The notes: generated from the sequence alone by a model not told the origin. Shown: positions 15,819 through 23,923, numbered from the stretch's first letter. The stretch: 40,790 nucleotides of DNA from QHBQ01 sp038230695 (GCA_038230695.1 JBBRMT010000010.1:1-40790), one strand, 5' to 3'. Made by a program: numbers and translations.

Positions 15819-16829
15819 ATGTCCGAACAGGTCGAGATGGAGCGCAACCTGGCAATGGAGCTAGTACGCGCTACTGAGGCTGCCGCGCTCAACGCTGCCC
15901 GCTGGATGGGCAAGGGCGACAAGAATGCCTCGGACCAGGCGGCGGTAGATGCGCTACGCAGCGTACTGAACAGCGTGGATATGGATGGTATCGTCGTCAT
16001 CGGCGAGGGCGAGAAGGACGAAGCGCCGATGCTATTCGTTGGCGAACAAATCGGCAACGGCAACCAGCCGCAGGTGGACATCGCGGTAGACCCGATTGAC
16101 GGCACCCGCCTGCTGGCCCAGGGGATGCCCAACTCCATCGCAGTCGTCACCATCTCCGAGCGCTGCACGATGTACGCCGCCCCTCCTGGCATTTTCTATA
16201 TGCAGAAGATCGCAGTTGGCCCCGAAGCGGCAGAGGCGATTGACATCGAGCGCAGCACCGAGTGGAACATCAAGTCGGTGGCCGCCGCGTTGCGCCTTCA
16301 CGCCGAAGACATCACCGTCACCGTCCTCGACCGTCCCCGCCACGAGCAGCTAATCAAGGAGATCCGCGCCGCTGGCGCACGCATCAAGCTAATCACCGAT
16401 GGCGATGTCCTCGGCGCACTCGATGCAGCCATGCCCGACACCGGCGTGAATATGCTGATGGGCATCGGCGGCGCACCGGAAGGGGTGTTGGCCGCCTGCG
16501 GGCTGAAGTGCATCGGCGGCAATATGCAGGCCAAGCCCTGGCCGCGCAATGACGAGGATCGGCGCAAGGCCGCCGAGTCAGGCGCGGATCTAACCAAGGT
16601 GTTTGGCATCAACGACCTGGTAAGCGGCGACGACATCTTCTTCGCCGCCACCGGCATCACCGACGGTGAACTGATGCACGGCGTGCGCTACTTCCCCAAC
16701 GGCGCGACCACCAGCTCGATCGCGATGCGTTCGCGCAGCGGCACCATCCGCTACGTCAATGCCCGCCATACCTTCGACAAGCTGATGCGTATCTCCACCA
16801 TCCCCTATCAGGGCGAACACAACCACTAA
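15819..16829 (+). CDS. glpX: Class II fructose-1,6-bisphosphatase
   Basis: The 336-residue protein starts at ATG with AGGAGA about 8 bases upstream. It has the GlpX pattern: IGEGEKDEAPML near residues 67-78, the metal-binding DPIDGTR near residues 90-96, and IGGAPEGVLAACGLKC and GGNMQAKPWPR further on. GlpX removes the 1-phosphate of fructose 1,6-bisphosphate in gluconeogenesis, using Mn2+ or Mg2+. In autotrophs the same family may also act on sedoheptulose bisphosphate, which cannot be judged here. Length is normal for the family. The gene appears to be transcribed alone or with rho downstream. Confidence 0.95.
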   Translation: MSEQVEMERNLAMELVRATEAAALNAARWMGKGDKNASDQAAVDALRSVLNSVDMDGIVVIGEGEKDEAPMLFVGEQIGNGNQPQVDIAVDPIDGTRLLAQGMPNSIAVVTISERCTMYAAPPGIFYMQKIAVGPEAAEAIDIERSTEWNIKSVAAALRLHAEDITVTVLDRPRHEQLIKEIRAAGARIKLITDGDVLGALDAAMPDTGVNMLMGIGGAPEGVLAACGLKCIGGNMQAKPWPRNDEDRRKAAESGADLTKVFGINDLVSGDDIFFAATGITDGELMHGVRYFPNGATTSSIAMRSRSGTIRYVNARHTFDKLMRISTIPYQGEHNH

Positions 16830-16838
16830 CCCTAACAT

Positions 16839-16915
16839 CCCTTCCCCCAAAGGGGGCGGCCGGGAGGGGGAGTACACATCACCCACCCCCACCCCCTCCC
16901 ACGGGGAGGTGAGTG
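16839..16915 (+). repeat. Palindromic CCCCTCCC/GGGAGGGG-type repeat
   Basis: CCCTTCCCCCAAAGGGGG, then GGGAGGGGGAG, a short ACATCACCC middle, and CCACCCCCTCCCACGGGGAGG. This gives two nested hairpins in the 105-base gap between glpX and rho. Confidence 0.7.
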
Positions 16916-16934
16916 ACAAATCTAATCAGGCAAT

Positions 16935-18278
16935 ATGCAGAAAGAAAGCAACATAATGGAGCAAGATAACAGGATTTACGGCAACGGGGGCGGTATCAGT
17001 ACGCCGGTAGCCCCCACCAACGCCGGTCTCGTCGAGCTTGAGAACAAGAGCATGGACGAGCTACAGGAAATGGCCCGCGACTTCGATGTGCCGGGCTACA
17101 ATCGGCTGAAGAAGCCCGATCTCATCTACCGCCTCTTGCAGGCGCAAACCGAAATGTCGGGCAACATCTTCGCCGCTGGCGTATTGGAGACTATGGATGA
17201 TGGCTTCGGCTTCCTGCGCCAGTCGGAGCGTTTCCTGACCAGCCCCGACGACATCTACGTTTCCACCTCGCAGATCCGCCGCTTTGGGCTACGCACCGGC
17301 GACATGGTAACGGGCCAGGTGCGCCCACCCAAGGAGAGCGAGAAGTATTACAGTATGCTGCGGGTCGAGGCGATCAACGGCATGGACCCCGATGCGGCGC
17401 GGCGGCGGCCCCACTTCGAGACCCTCACCCCCATCTTCCCCAAGCGGATGTTCAACCTGGAAACCAGCCAGAACATCCTTAGCACTCGCCTGCTCAACCT
17501 GGTCGCCCCCATCGGGCGGGGGCAGCGCGGCCTGATCGTATCGCCGCCAAAGGCGGGCAAGACGCTGCTGCTCAAGGCCATCGCCAATGGCATCACCGCC
17601 AACTACAACGACGTTCACCTGATGGTGCTGTTGATTGATGAGCGACCAGAGGAAGTCACCGATATGCGTCGCAGCGTGCGCGGCGAGGTGATCAGCAGCA
17701 CCTTCGACGAGCCGACCAGCGAACACGTCAAGGTAGCGGAGATGGCGCTGGAGAGGGCCAAGCGGCTAGTCGAGGGTGGCCGTGATGTTGTCATCCTGCT
17801 TGACAGCATAACTCGCCTGGCCCGCGCCCACAACATGGAGATGCCGCCGAGTGGGCGCACCCTCTCTGGCGGTATTGACCCGGTGGCCCTCTATCCGCCC
17901 AAGCGTTTCTTCGGCGCAGCCCGCAACATCGAGGAGGGCGGCAGCCTCACCATCATCGCCACTTGCCTGATTGACACCGGCAGCCGCATGGACGACGTGA
18001 TCTACGAGGAGTTCAAAGGCACTGGCAACATGGAATTGCACCTCGATCGCAAGCTGGCCGAGCGTCGCACCTTCCCCGCGATTGACATCACCCGCAGCGG
18101 CACCCGCCGTGAAGACCTGCTCTTCGACGAGTACACTCTCAAGCAGGTATGGACCATGCGCCGCATGGTTAGCGTGCTAGGCGGCAACGAGGGCATCGAA
18201 CTGCTGCTGGGCCGCCTGAGCAAGACTGAGAACAACGCCGAGTTCCTCGCCACACTGACCAAGGGGGATAATTCATAG
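16935..18278 (+). CDS. rho: Transcription termination factor Rho
   Basis: The 447-residue protein has a Rho N-terminal helical domain (SMDELQEMARDFDVPGYNRL), a cold-shock-like RNA-binding fold (GVLETMDDGFGFLR, DDIYVSTSQIRRFGLRTGD), the Walker A SPPKAGKT, the Walker B/catalytic region VVILLDSITRLARAHN, and GRTLSGGIDP (Q-loop and R-loop region). Rho is a hexameric RNA-dependent ATPase that ends transcription. The start could be ATG 16935 or ATG 16956; neither has a strong ribosome site. Length is typical. The gene is closed by an intrinsic terminator of its own. Confidence 0.96.
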   Translation: MQKESNIMEQDNRIYGNGGGISTPVAPTNAGLVELENKSMDELQEMARDFDVPGYNRLKKPDLIYRLLQAQTEMSGNIFAAGVLETMDDGFGFLRQSERFLTSPDDIYVSTSQIRRFGLRTGDMVTGQVRPPKESEKYYSMLRVEAINGMDPDAARRRPHFETLTPIFPKRMFNLETSQNILSTRLLNLVAPIGRGQRGLIVSPPKAGKTLLLKAIANGITANYNDVHLMVLLIDERPEEVTDMRRSVRGEVISSTFDEPTSEHVKVAEMALERAKRLVEGGRDVVILLDSITRLARAHNMEMPPSGRTLSGGIDPVALYPPKRFFGAARNIEEGGSLTIIATCLIDTGSRMDDVIYEEFKGTGNMELHLDRKLAERRTFPAIDITRSGTRREDLLFDEYTLKQVWTMRRMVSVLGGNEGIELLLGRLSKTENNAEFLATLTKGDNS

Positions 18279-18297
18279 CTAAAGCTAGCATCAACGA

Positions 18298-18330
18298 GGC
18301 CGCCCCTAATCGGGCGGCCTTTTGTTTTAT
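18298..18330 (+). terminator. Intrinsic terminator after rho
   Basis: An 8-bp perfect GC stem (GGCCGCCC with GGGCGGCC), a 6-base loop, and then TTTTGTTTTAT. It stands 19 bases after the rho stop and is the clearest factor-independent terminator in the window. Confidence 0.95.
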
Positions 18331-18351
18331 CTTCTACTCTCTACCTTCTAC
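18331..18351 (+). repeat. Heptanucleotide tandem repeat (CTTCTAC), three units
   Basis: CTTCTAC, TCTCTAC, CTTCTAC between the rho terminator and the convergent Hsp20-like gene. It is the complementary type to the GTAGATT units at 35560. Confidence 0.65.
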
Positions 18352-18353
18352 CA

Positions 18354-18635
18354 TCACTCCGCAGGCGGCGGCACGCTGGCCCAGGACATCGCCATCTTAG
18401 GGATGTAGATACGCACACGGTTGCCGTCGTATTCCACGATCGGGTCGCTGGCATCGAACGGCGTGGGCAGCGTATACTGGCGTTGCAAGCCGAGATAGTT
18501 CAGGGTCACGGTGTATTCATCTGAGCTAATCTTTAGCTGATCCACCCTGAAGCTGGGCATGATCGCTTCGACCATGAAGTAATCCTTATCCTCGTACAGG
18601 TTGAACAGGTCAATCGGGTTGCTGGCTGGAAACAT
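18354..18635 (-). CDS. Hsp20/alpha-crystallin-like small protein
   Basis: The 93-residue protein begins LFNLYEDKDYFMVEAIMPSF and continues VDQLKISSDEYTVTL. This is the strand pattern of the alpha-crystallin domain (the usual lPGv-x-x-ediki region), and the last strands end in RVRIYIPKM. It is shorter than a typical 140-residue Hsp20 because there is little flanking sequence. The ribosome site AGGAGG (18643-18648) sits 7 bases before ATG. A promoter with 17-base spacing lies upstream. It may be a minimal chaperone or a CS-domain protein. Confidence 0.6.
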   Translation of the reverse strand: MFPASNPIDLFNLYEDKDYFMVEAIMPSFRVDQLKISSDEYTVTLNYLGLQRQYTLPTPFDASDPIVEYDGNRVRIYIPKMAMSWASVPPPAE

Positions 18636-18679
18636 CGGCTCGCCTCCTGCTTAAAATTGTGCTTGCCTGCTGCCACGCT

Positions 18680-18708
18680 ATTATAGCGCATGGGTGAACG
18701 CAACGCAA
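18680..18708 (-). promoter_or_regulatory. Promoter of the Hsp20-like gene
   Basis: On the minus strand, TTGCGT (18703-18708), a 17-base spacer, then a perfect TATAAT (18680-18685). The start codon is about 45 bases downstream. Confidence 0.65.
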
Positions 18709-18750
18709 CCGCGCTAACACCCACCACAATTCAAAATCCATACTTCAACA

Positions 18751-19653
18751 TCACCTCGCCCCCAGCCGCTCCACCACCCCTGCCGCTGCCGTGTTTGCCT
18801 GCCAGCCAGCAGCAACCAGATCGCCGCTTTGTAGATAGCCAACCACGAACGCGGCATCGAAGGCATCGCCCGCGCCGGTGGTGTCTACCGCTATGGCTCT
18901 TACGGAGGGGATGTGCTGTATCGCACCGCCTAGCTGGCTAACGATGCAGCCGTTTGCGCCCAGCTTCAGCGCGATGATGGGGGCAAAGCGGTGCAGCGCC
19001 TGCGCCATCGCCTCCGGCTCCTGTTCGCCGCACAGCAGTCTGCCCTCATCAAGATTGGGCAGGAATATGTCAGGGGCAACCGCCTGGACAAACGCAGCGT
19101 AGCGGTCGCGCCCCAGCGTCTCGATCAGATGGTGCGATGAAGGGTCGAGCGACACGAGTGCGCCGCCCTCATGGGCAAGCTGGCAAGCCCTTAGCGCGGC
19201 GGAAAGTGGCGGTTCGGTGAATAGCGAATAGCTGGTGAGATGGAAGGCATGACAGTGGGTGAGCAAATCGGCATTGACCTCTAGCTCGGCCACGCTGAGG
19301 GCGCGACTTGCGCCCGGATCCGTCACCATGGTGCGCCGCCCGCTGCGGTTGACGAACACCAGCACGGTGCCGCTTGGTCGCCCAGTTTGCTCGACCGCAA
19401 CCTGCGGCTGCACCCCCTCGCGCTCAAGGCTATGCACCAGGGCGGTGCCGCTGTCGTCGTTCCCCACCTTGCTGATGAAGATGACTTGACCGCCGTCGCC
19501 CACCAGCCGCGCTGCCTGCACCGCGAAGTTGGCCGCCGAACCGCCCGGCCTGACGATGATGCGGGCGGTGATGTCGCTCTCCAGCGACAACTCATCCTCG
19601 TTGCTCTGCACCAGCACATCAAATACCAGATCGCCCATTGCTACGACACGCAA
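18751..19653 (-). CDS. PfkB-family kinase, probable pseudouridine kinase
   Basis: TTG 19653 is chosen because GGAGGGG (19660-19666) lies 6 bases upstream and because it gives a normal 300-residue PfkB length. Longer in-frame starts run back into the psuG 3' end. Key motifs are RPGGSAANFAVQAARLVGDG (sugar-binding GGxxxN region), MVTDPGAS, and the C-terminal PfkB signature DTTGAGDAF with the catalytic Asp. It phosphorylates a sugar or nucleoside with ATP. It follows psuG on the same strand, so pseudouridine kinase (PsuK) is the best guess, although ribokinase-like alternatives cannot be excluded. The ribosome site itself lies in a dispersed repeat (19656-19712). Confidence 0.8.
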   Translation of the reverse strand: MRVVAMGDLVFDVLVQSNEDELSLESDITARIIVRPGGSAANFAVQAARLVGDGGQVIFISKVGNDDSGTALVHSLEREGVQPQVAVEQTGRPSGTVLVFVNRSGRRTMVTDPGASRALSVAELEVNADLLTHCHAFHLTSYSLFTEPPLSAALRACQLAHEGGALVSLDPSSHHLIETLGRDRYAAFVQAVAPDIFLPNLDEGRLLCGEQEPEAMAQALHRFAPIIALKLGANGCIVSQLGGAIQHIPSVRAIAVDTTGAGDAFDAAFVVGYLQSGDLVAAGWQANTAAAGVVERLGAR

Positions 19654-19655
19654 AT

Positions 19656-19712
19656 AACTCCCCTCCTGCTGGGAGGGGTTGGGGGTGGGTCTATCCACAC
19701 GCCAGGGGGTGG
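19656..19712 (-). repeat. CCCCTCC/GGGAGGGG-type repeat carrying the kinase ribosome site
   Basis: Read on the plus strand, CTCCCCTCCTGCTGGGAGGGG, GGGGGTGGG and CCAGGGGGTGGG. It fills the 64-base gap between psuG and the PfkB gene. On the minus strand it supplies the GGAGGGG used as ribosome site. Confidence 0.7.
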
Positions 19713-19717
19713 GCAAC

Positions 19718-20632
19718 TTACCGCCCATAATACTCCACCGCGATTGCCGTTGCCACCGCCGCATTGTGGCGCAGCAGCGCAATGTTAGTCGCCATGCTGC
19801 GCCCGCTGGTAGCGATGCGAACCGCGTCGAGCAGGAATGGGGTGACTGCCCGCCCGCGCACTCCGCTCTGCTCCGCCTCCGCCAACGCCTGGGCAATCAC
19901 CCCATTCAATTCCATTGCCTCAATCGCCACCTCGGCGGGTGGTGGCACCGCGACTAGAATTGCGCTGGGCAACCCTGCGCCCCAGTGTTCGCGGGCGATG
20001 GCAACCGCTTCCGCCGCCGTATTCACCCGTATATCTACGCTGAGTCCGCTGCTAAGGCTGTAGAAGGCGGGAAACTCATCTGTCTGCCAGCCGAGTACCG
20101 GCACGCCCCCCGTCTCCAGCCACTCACGGGTAGCGGGCAGGTCGAGGATAGCCTTCGCCCCGCTACAAACCACAATCATCGGCACACGCGCCAGGGTGGG
20201 CAGGTCGGCGGAGATGTCAAACGTGGTGGTCGCGCCACGATGCACCCCGCCAATCCCGCCTGTGGCGAACACCGCCAGCCCGGCGCGGCTGGCGAGCTGC
20301 ATCGTCGCTGCTACCGTAGTGCCGCCAAAGCTGCGCCCCAGCCCGGCGATGGTGATGCCGAGGTCGCGTGGGCTGATCTTGGCGGTCTCATCAGAGTTCG
20401 CCAGCGCGGCCACCTCATCACCGCTGAGACCCACCCGCGCCTGCCCGCCCACGATTGCCACGGTTGCTGGGATCGCGCCACCCGCCCGCACCTCACCCTC
20501 CAGCGCCAGCGCGGTCTCCAGATTGTAAGGGCGCGGCAGCCCATGCGTAATCACCGCCGACTCCAGCGCCACGATTGGCCGCTTGTCGCGCAATGCCTCT
20601 GCTACTTCTTCGCTTACGATTATTTCGCTCAT
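19718..20632 (-). CDS. psuG: Pseudouridine-5'-phosphate glycosidase
   Basis: The 304-residue protein starts at ATG 20632. The upstream in-frame ATG (20662) is part of a repeat. It has the family hallmarks VALESAVITHGLPRP at about residues 20-34, TVAIVGGQARVGLS, the conserved FATGGIGGVHRGA near 122-134, PMIVVCSGAKAILDL, and AVTPFLL near the C-terminus. The enzyme cleaves pseudouridine 5'-phosphate to uracil and ribose 5-phosphate, letting the cell recycle modified nucleosides from RNA. It lies between a downstream PfkB kinase and an upstream permease, all on one strand. No strong ribosome site is seen. Confidence 0.93.
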   Translation of the reverse strand: MSEIIVSEEVAEALRDKRPIVALESAVITHGLPRPYNLETALALEGEVRAGGAIPATVAIVGGQARVGLSGDEVAALANSDETAKISPRDLGITIAGLGRSFGGTTVAATMQLASRAGLAVFATGGIGGVHRGATTTFDISADLPTLARVPMIVVCSGAKAILDLPATREWLETGGVPVLGWQTDEFPAFYSLSSGLSVDIRVNTAAEAVAIAREHWGAGLPSAILVAVPPPAEVAIEAMELNGVIAQALAEAEQSGVRGRAVTPFLLDAVRIATSGRSMATNIALLRHNAAVATAIAVEYYGR

Positions 20633-20650
20633 ATGATAAAGTTGAAGGTT

Positions 20651-20786
20651 GTAGGGGCGCATGGCATAAGCCCCCGATGCAGCACATCAATGCCGATGTA
20701 GGGGCGTATGGCATACGCCCAGGTTGTGAGGCACAATGCCCATCGTCAACGCCAATGCCGATGTAGGGGCGCATGGCATACGCCCC
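20651..20786. repeat. Three tandem-spaced GTAGGGGCG palindromes
   Basis: Copies at 20651-20675, 20698-20720 and 20763-20786, each with the inner arm GCATGGC/GTATGGC...ATACGCC. Between them recur variants of CACATCAATGCCGATG, so the repeated unit is about 45-65 bases long. The array separates the AEC permease from psuG (gene-free 20633-20797). Confidence 0.8.
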
Positions 20787-20797
20787 GGTGTGGCACA

Positions 20798-21772
20798 TCA
20801 ATGTACGCCCAGTAGCGCGGCCATCAGCGGCAGCGTGACTATGGCGAATATGAAGCTGCTGAACACCGCCGCGCTGGCGAACTCGACATCGAGCTTGTAC
20901 TGGTTGGAATATGCAATGCCGAGCAGCACTGCTGGCACCGCCGACTCGACGATAATCACGCTGCGGGTCACCCCCGAAACGCCCAGCACTGAGGCAATTA
21001 GCAACCCCAACACCGGCGCAAGCAGCAGCTTGATCGCATTCAGGGTGAGTAGCGGGCGCAACCAGCGGCCAACATCCCGCCATTCGATGGTCAGACCGAG
21101 GGCGAGAAAGATAAGTGGGGGGTTCGCCAACCGCAGTTGCCCTAGGAAGTTGGTGATGCCATCGGGGATTTCATCAGTATAGAATAGCAGGCCGATCGCT
21201 AGCCAGATGAAGGGTGCCGAGCGCGGGATTGCCAGCAGGCTGCGCCAACCGAACTGCCTGCCTTCCTCAGCTTCGCCGTAAATGGAAGCAATTAGGATCG
21301 CCACCGTGACCAACGGTATCAGGGTGCCGATTTCGCTGTAAAATAGGGCGGACAGGTTGGCCGGTCCGTTGTTCGGATTATCTTTGGGGTACAAAACCTG
21401 CACAATCGGCAAGGCGACACTGGCGGTGCTGCCAAACATGGTAATCAGGATAAAAGTGCCTTCGGTTGGGCGCGGCAGATGCAGCCAGTAGTGGGATAGG
21501 ACGAAGGCCACTCCGGCGCTGATCGCAATTACCAGCAGTGCAACCAGCGCTACCAGCGCCTCTCGGCCAGTAATATCGGTTTTGCTATCGTGTGCCGCCC
21601 TTACGGCGAGGAATACGGTTGCCGGTAGGGTTACGTTCATGACAATTGCGTTCAGCGCAGGGCCAAGAATGGCTGGCACAGGCAATATCCGTGCGCTTTT
21701 TAGCCCCGCCGCAACAATGGCGATTGATAGGAATGGTACTATCGTGGCAAGTAGTTGGGTGAATTGCTCCAT
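20798..21772 (-). CDS. AEC-family (auxin-efflux-carrier-like) permease
   Basis: The 324-residue protein has about ten membrane helices in two halves of five, the usual AEC plan. The first half contains ILPVPAILGPALNAIVMNVTLPA, a typical AEC helix with conserved Asn-Pro-type breaks. The second contains LANPPLIFLALGLTIEW. AEC proteins carry small organic anions or metabolites. The start is 3 bases after the tmk stop, so it is translated from the tmk message. With psuG and a PfkB kinase downstream it is a candidate pseudouridine or nucleoside-product carrier, which is inference only. Confidence 0.8.
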   Translation of the reverse strand: MEQFTQLLATIVPFLSIAIVAAGLKSARILPVPAILGPALNAIVMNVTLPATVFLAVRAAHDSKTDITGREALVALVALLVIAISAGVAFVLSHYWLHLPRPTEGTFILITMFGSTASVALPIVQVLYPKDNPNNGPANLSALFYSEIGTLIPLVTVAILIASIYGEAEEGRQFGWRSLLAIPRSAPFIWLAIGLLFYTDEIPDGITNFLGQLRLANPPLIFLALGLTIEWRDVGRWLRPLLTLNAIKLLLAPVLGLLIASVLGVSGVTRSVIIVESAVPAVLLGIAYSNQYKLDVEFASAAVFSSFIFAIVTLPLMAALLGVH

Positions 21773-21775
21773 AAT

Positions 21776-22435
21776 CTAGCCTGCGCCTTCCAGTAGCGCC
21801 AGTGTGGTACGCAAGATCTCCTGATGCACGGCCGGGATGGGCAGCGTGCCGTCTACGCTGACGATGTTCATTCCTGCGGCGCGGCCCTCGGCAATCGCCG
21901 CCTGATAGTTCTGCCAGACCCGTTCCAGCTTGCTTTGCTCCTCATACAGTTCGCGCCCGTAGCGGCCTCTTGCGATGCGCTCCAGCGACACCGGCGGCGG
22001 CACGTGCAGGAAGATAGTCAGGTCGGCGGCACGGGCCTGGTTGTTAAGCGCCTTGATCCAGCTTACCTCGGCGGCCAGCCCTTGATAGGCGATGCTGCTG
22101 AACACGTAGCGGTCGCAGACAACCTGCACCCCAGCGGCCAGCTTTGGCTCGATGTCGTTCTGCAAGTGGTCGAGCCGATCTGCGGCATAGAGCAACGCCA
22201 GGGTTTTGCCGTCAATCGGCTGGCGGGCGGCGTGGTCGTCGCTGGCCGCATAGGTGAGGCGGCGGGTGAGGGCCAGGCGGATAATCGCCCCCGCCGGACC
22301 CTCGCTGGGCTGGTGGGTGGCATACGCCTTATAGCCATAGCGGGTTAGCACGTTACGCAGCATCTGCGTCTGCGTGCTGTTGCCCGCTCCGTCTAGCCCC
22401 TCGATGACAATCAGATGCCCCTTCGCCTCGGCCAC
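21776..22435 (-). CDS. tmk: Thymidylate kinase-like protein with altered P-loop
   Basis: The 219-residue protein starts at GTG with AGGAGA about 5 bases upstream. It has IVIEGLDGAGNSTQTQ (P-loop), HQPSEGPAGAIIR, CDRYVFSSIAYQG (DRY motif) and a lid segment RIARGRYGRELYEEQ. This is the complete order of motifs expected for dTMP kinase, which makes dTDP from dTMP and ATP. The P-loop, however, reads GAGNST where GxGKST is usual: the phosphate-binding Lys is Asn. The PSEGP form of the second motif is also less common than EPGGTP. It may be a divergent active branch or an inactive paralogue. Confidence 0.85.
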   Translation of the reverse strand: MAEAKGHLIVIEGLDGAGNSTQTQMLRNVLTRYGYKAYATHQPSEGPAGAIIRLALTRRLTYAASDDHAARQPIDGKTLALLYAADRLDHLQNDIEPKLAAGVQVVCDRYVFSSIAYQGLAAEVSWIKALNNQARAADLTIFLHVPPPVSLERIARGRYGRELYEEQSKLERVWQNYQAAIAEGRAAGMNIVSVDGTLPIPAVHQEILRTTLALLEGAG

Positions 22436-22500
22436 ATTTTTCTCCTACTTTGCGTCTGTGGCGCATTATATATGCTGCTAAGTGTTACGTCAAGTTAGGC

Positions 22501-22530
22501 TTGTTTATAACCAACCAAATGTAATATAAT
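22501..22530 (+). promoter_or_regulatory. Promoter of the WecG/TagA gene, likely leaderless
   Basis: TTGTTT (22501-22506), an 18-base spacer, then TATAAT (22525-22530). The GTG start is at 22537, exactly where transcription would begin, and no ribosome site fits in between. Confidence 0.6.
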
Positions 22531-22536
22531 AGCTAC

Positions 22537-23331
22537 GTGATCAATGCAACGCCGCACCCACCCAACCGCAGCCGCATCATGGGCGTGGGGGTTGACGATG
22601 TAACCAACGCCGAGGCGGTTGCCATCATCGCCCGCTGGGTGGATGAGGCGCGGGCAGGCGCACCGCCCCGCCAGGTCGTCACTACCAACCCGGAGTTTGT
22701 GATGACAGCGCGGCGCAGCCGTGCCTTCTGCCAACTGCTGAATAGCGCCGCATTGGCTACACCCGACGGTCAGGGGCTGATCTGGGCCTCGCGGCTACTG
22801 CCCACCCATCGCCTGCGCCAGCGTGCGCCAGGGGTGGAGATGGTGGAGATGCTGGCGGCTTACGCGGCGCAGCACGATACGCGCATCTTCCTGCTGGGCG
22901 CGGCCCCCGCTGTGGCTGAGGTAGCGGCGGCAGTGTTGTCTAACCGCTACCCCGGCTTTGCGCCCGCCGCTTGCTATGCCGGTTCACCTGACCCCAACGA
23001 GGATGAGGCGCTCTGCCGCCAGGTGATGGACAGCCATGCCGACATCCTGCTGGTTGCTTACGGTGCGCCCAGGCAGGACTTCTGGATTCAGCGCAACATC
23101 GCAGCGGGCCGCTTGCAATCCCCGCTTGCGGTTGCCATCGGCGTAGGCGGCGCGTTCGACTTCATCAGCGGGCGGGCGGTACGCGCTCCCCGCCTCATGC
23201 GTCGGCTCGGCCTGGAGTGGCTGCATCGCCTCTACAAGCAGCCCTGGCGTTATCGGCGTATTCTAACCGTGGTATACTTTGGCCTGCTGGTGGCGCGGGA
23301 TGCGCTCAAATTGCGGCTGAGGAGGAATTGA
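22537..23331 (+). CDS. WecG/TagA/CpsF-family glycosyltransferase
   Basis: The 264-residue protein carries the family motifs in order: VTTNPEFVMTARRSRAF (about 47-63), ATPDGQGLIWASRLL, RAPGVEMVEML, LVAYGAPRQDFWIQRN (about 171-186), AIGVGGAFDFISG (about 198-210), and RAPRLMRRLGLEWLHRLYKQ near the C-terminus, which tethers it to the membrane surface. The family adds ManNAc or N-acetylmannosaminuronic acid type sugars to polyprenyl-linked glycan precursors (enterobacterial common antigen, teichoic acid linkers). Length is normal. The gene begins a run of envelope genes that continues to murJ. Confidence 0.9.
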   Translation: MINATPHPPNRSRIMGVGVDDVTNAEAVAIIARWVDEARAGAPPRQVVTTNPEFVMTARRSRAFCQLLNSAALATPDGQGLIWASRLLPTHRLRQRAPGVEMVEMLAAYAAQHDTRIFLLGAAPAVAEVAAAVLSNRYPGFAPAACYAGSPDPNEDEALCRQVMDSHADILLVAYGAPRQDFWIQRNIAAGRLQSPLAVAIGVGGAFDFISGRAVRAPRLMRRLGLEWLHRLYKQPWRYRRILTVVYFGLLVARDALKLRLRRN

Positions 23332-23335
23332 ACCC

Positions 23336-23923
23336 GTGTCCAAGCAGGAAGAAGATAGCGGCCTCCAGTGCGCTAACCACCCTAATACCACCACCTACGT
23401 GCGTTGTTCGCGCTGCGGCAAGCCGATCTGCACCCGCTGTATGTTCGCCACGCCGGTTGGCTACCGCTGCGCCGATTGCTACAACCCTCAGATTGCCCCG
23501 CTGTACAAGATTGATCCTAGCCGCCTGCCTGTTGCCATCGCGGGCGGCCTGGGCGTGGCGTTGCTCGGCGGTGTGCTAATCGCTCTGCTACCCGATTTCG
23601 TCTTCTTCATCGCCCTGCTGATGGGCTTCCTGGTCAGCGACGCGGTGGGTCGCCTATCCAACGAGAAGCACGGCCCCACCATCCAGCTAATCGCCATCGG
23701 TTGCCTGGTGGCTGGCCTCGCCGTCACCCTGCTGCTCTACACCCTGCTCCACCCCGGCGCGTTCGACACCGCCTTCGCGGTCGGCCAGCAGCAACTTCAG
23801 ATTTACCAACCATACCGTATTGACTTCACCCACCTGTCGCCCATTGCAAGCGGCCAGATTGACCTCTTCCATATAGCAATGTACGCAGTGGCGATCTTCA
23901 TGGCCTGGATACGGCTGCGATGA
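23336..23923 (+). CDS. B-box-type zinc-binding membrane protein
   Basis: The 195-residue protein starts at GTG 23336, 4 bases after the previous stop. The N-terminus has paired Cys/His ligands (CANHPNTTTYVRCSRCGKPI, then CTRCMFATPVGYRCADC), a B-box-like zinc module often found before rhomboid-like or other membrane domains. Three or four hydrophobic segments follow (about 65-90, 92-108, 120-140, 175-190). There is no rhomboid Ser-His pair, so it is not a protease by sequence. The function is unknown. It overlaps the next gene by four bases (ATGA), so it belongs to the same operon. Confidence 0.7.
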   Translation: MSKQEEDSGLQCANHPNTTTYVRCSRCGKPICTRCMFATPVGYRCADCYNPQIAPLYKIDPSRLPVAIAGGLGVALLGGVLIALLPDFVFFIALLMGFLVSDAVGRLSNEKHGPTIQLIAIGCLVAGLAVTLLLYTLLHPGAFDTAFAVGQQQLQIYQPYRIDFTHLSPIASGQIDLFHIAMYAVAIFMAWIRLR

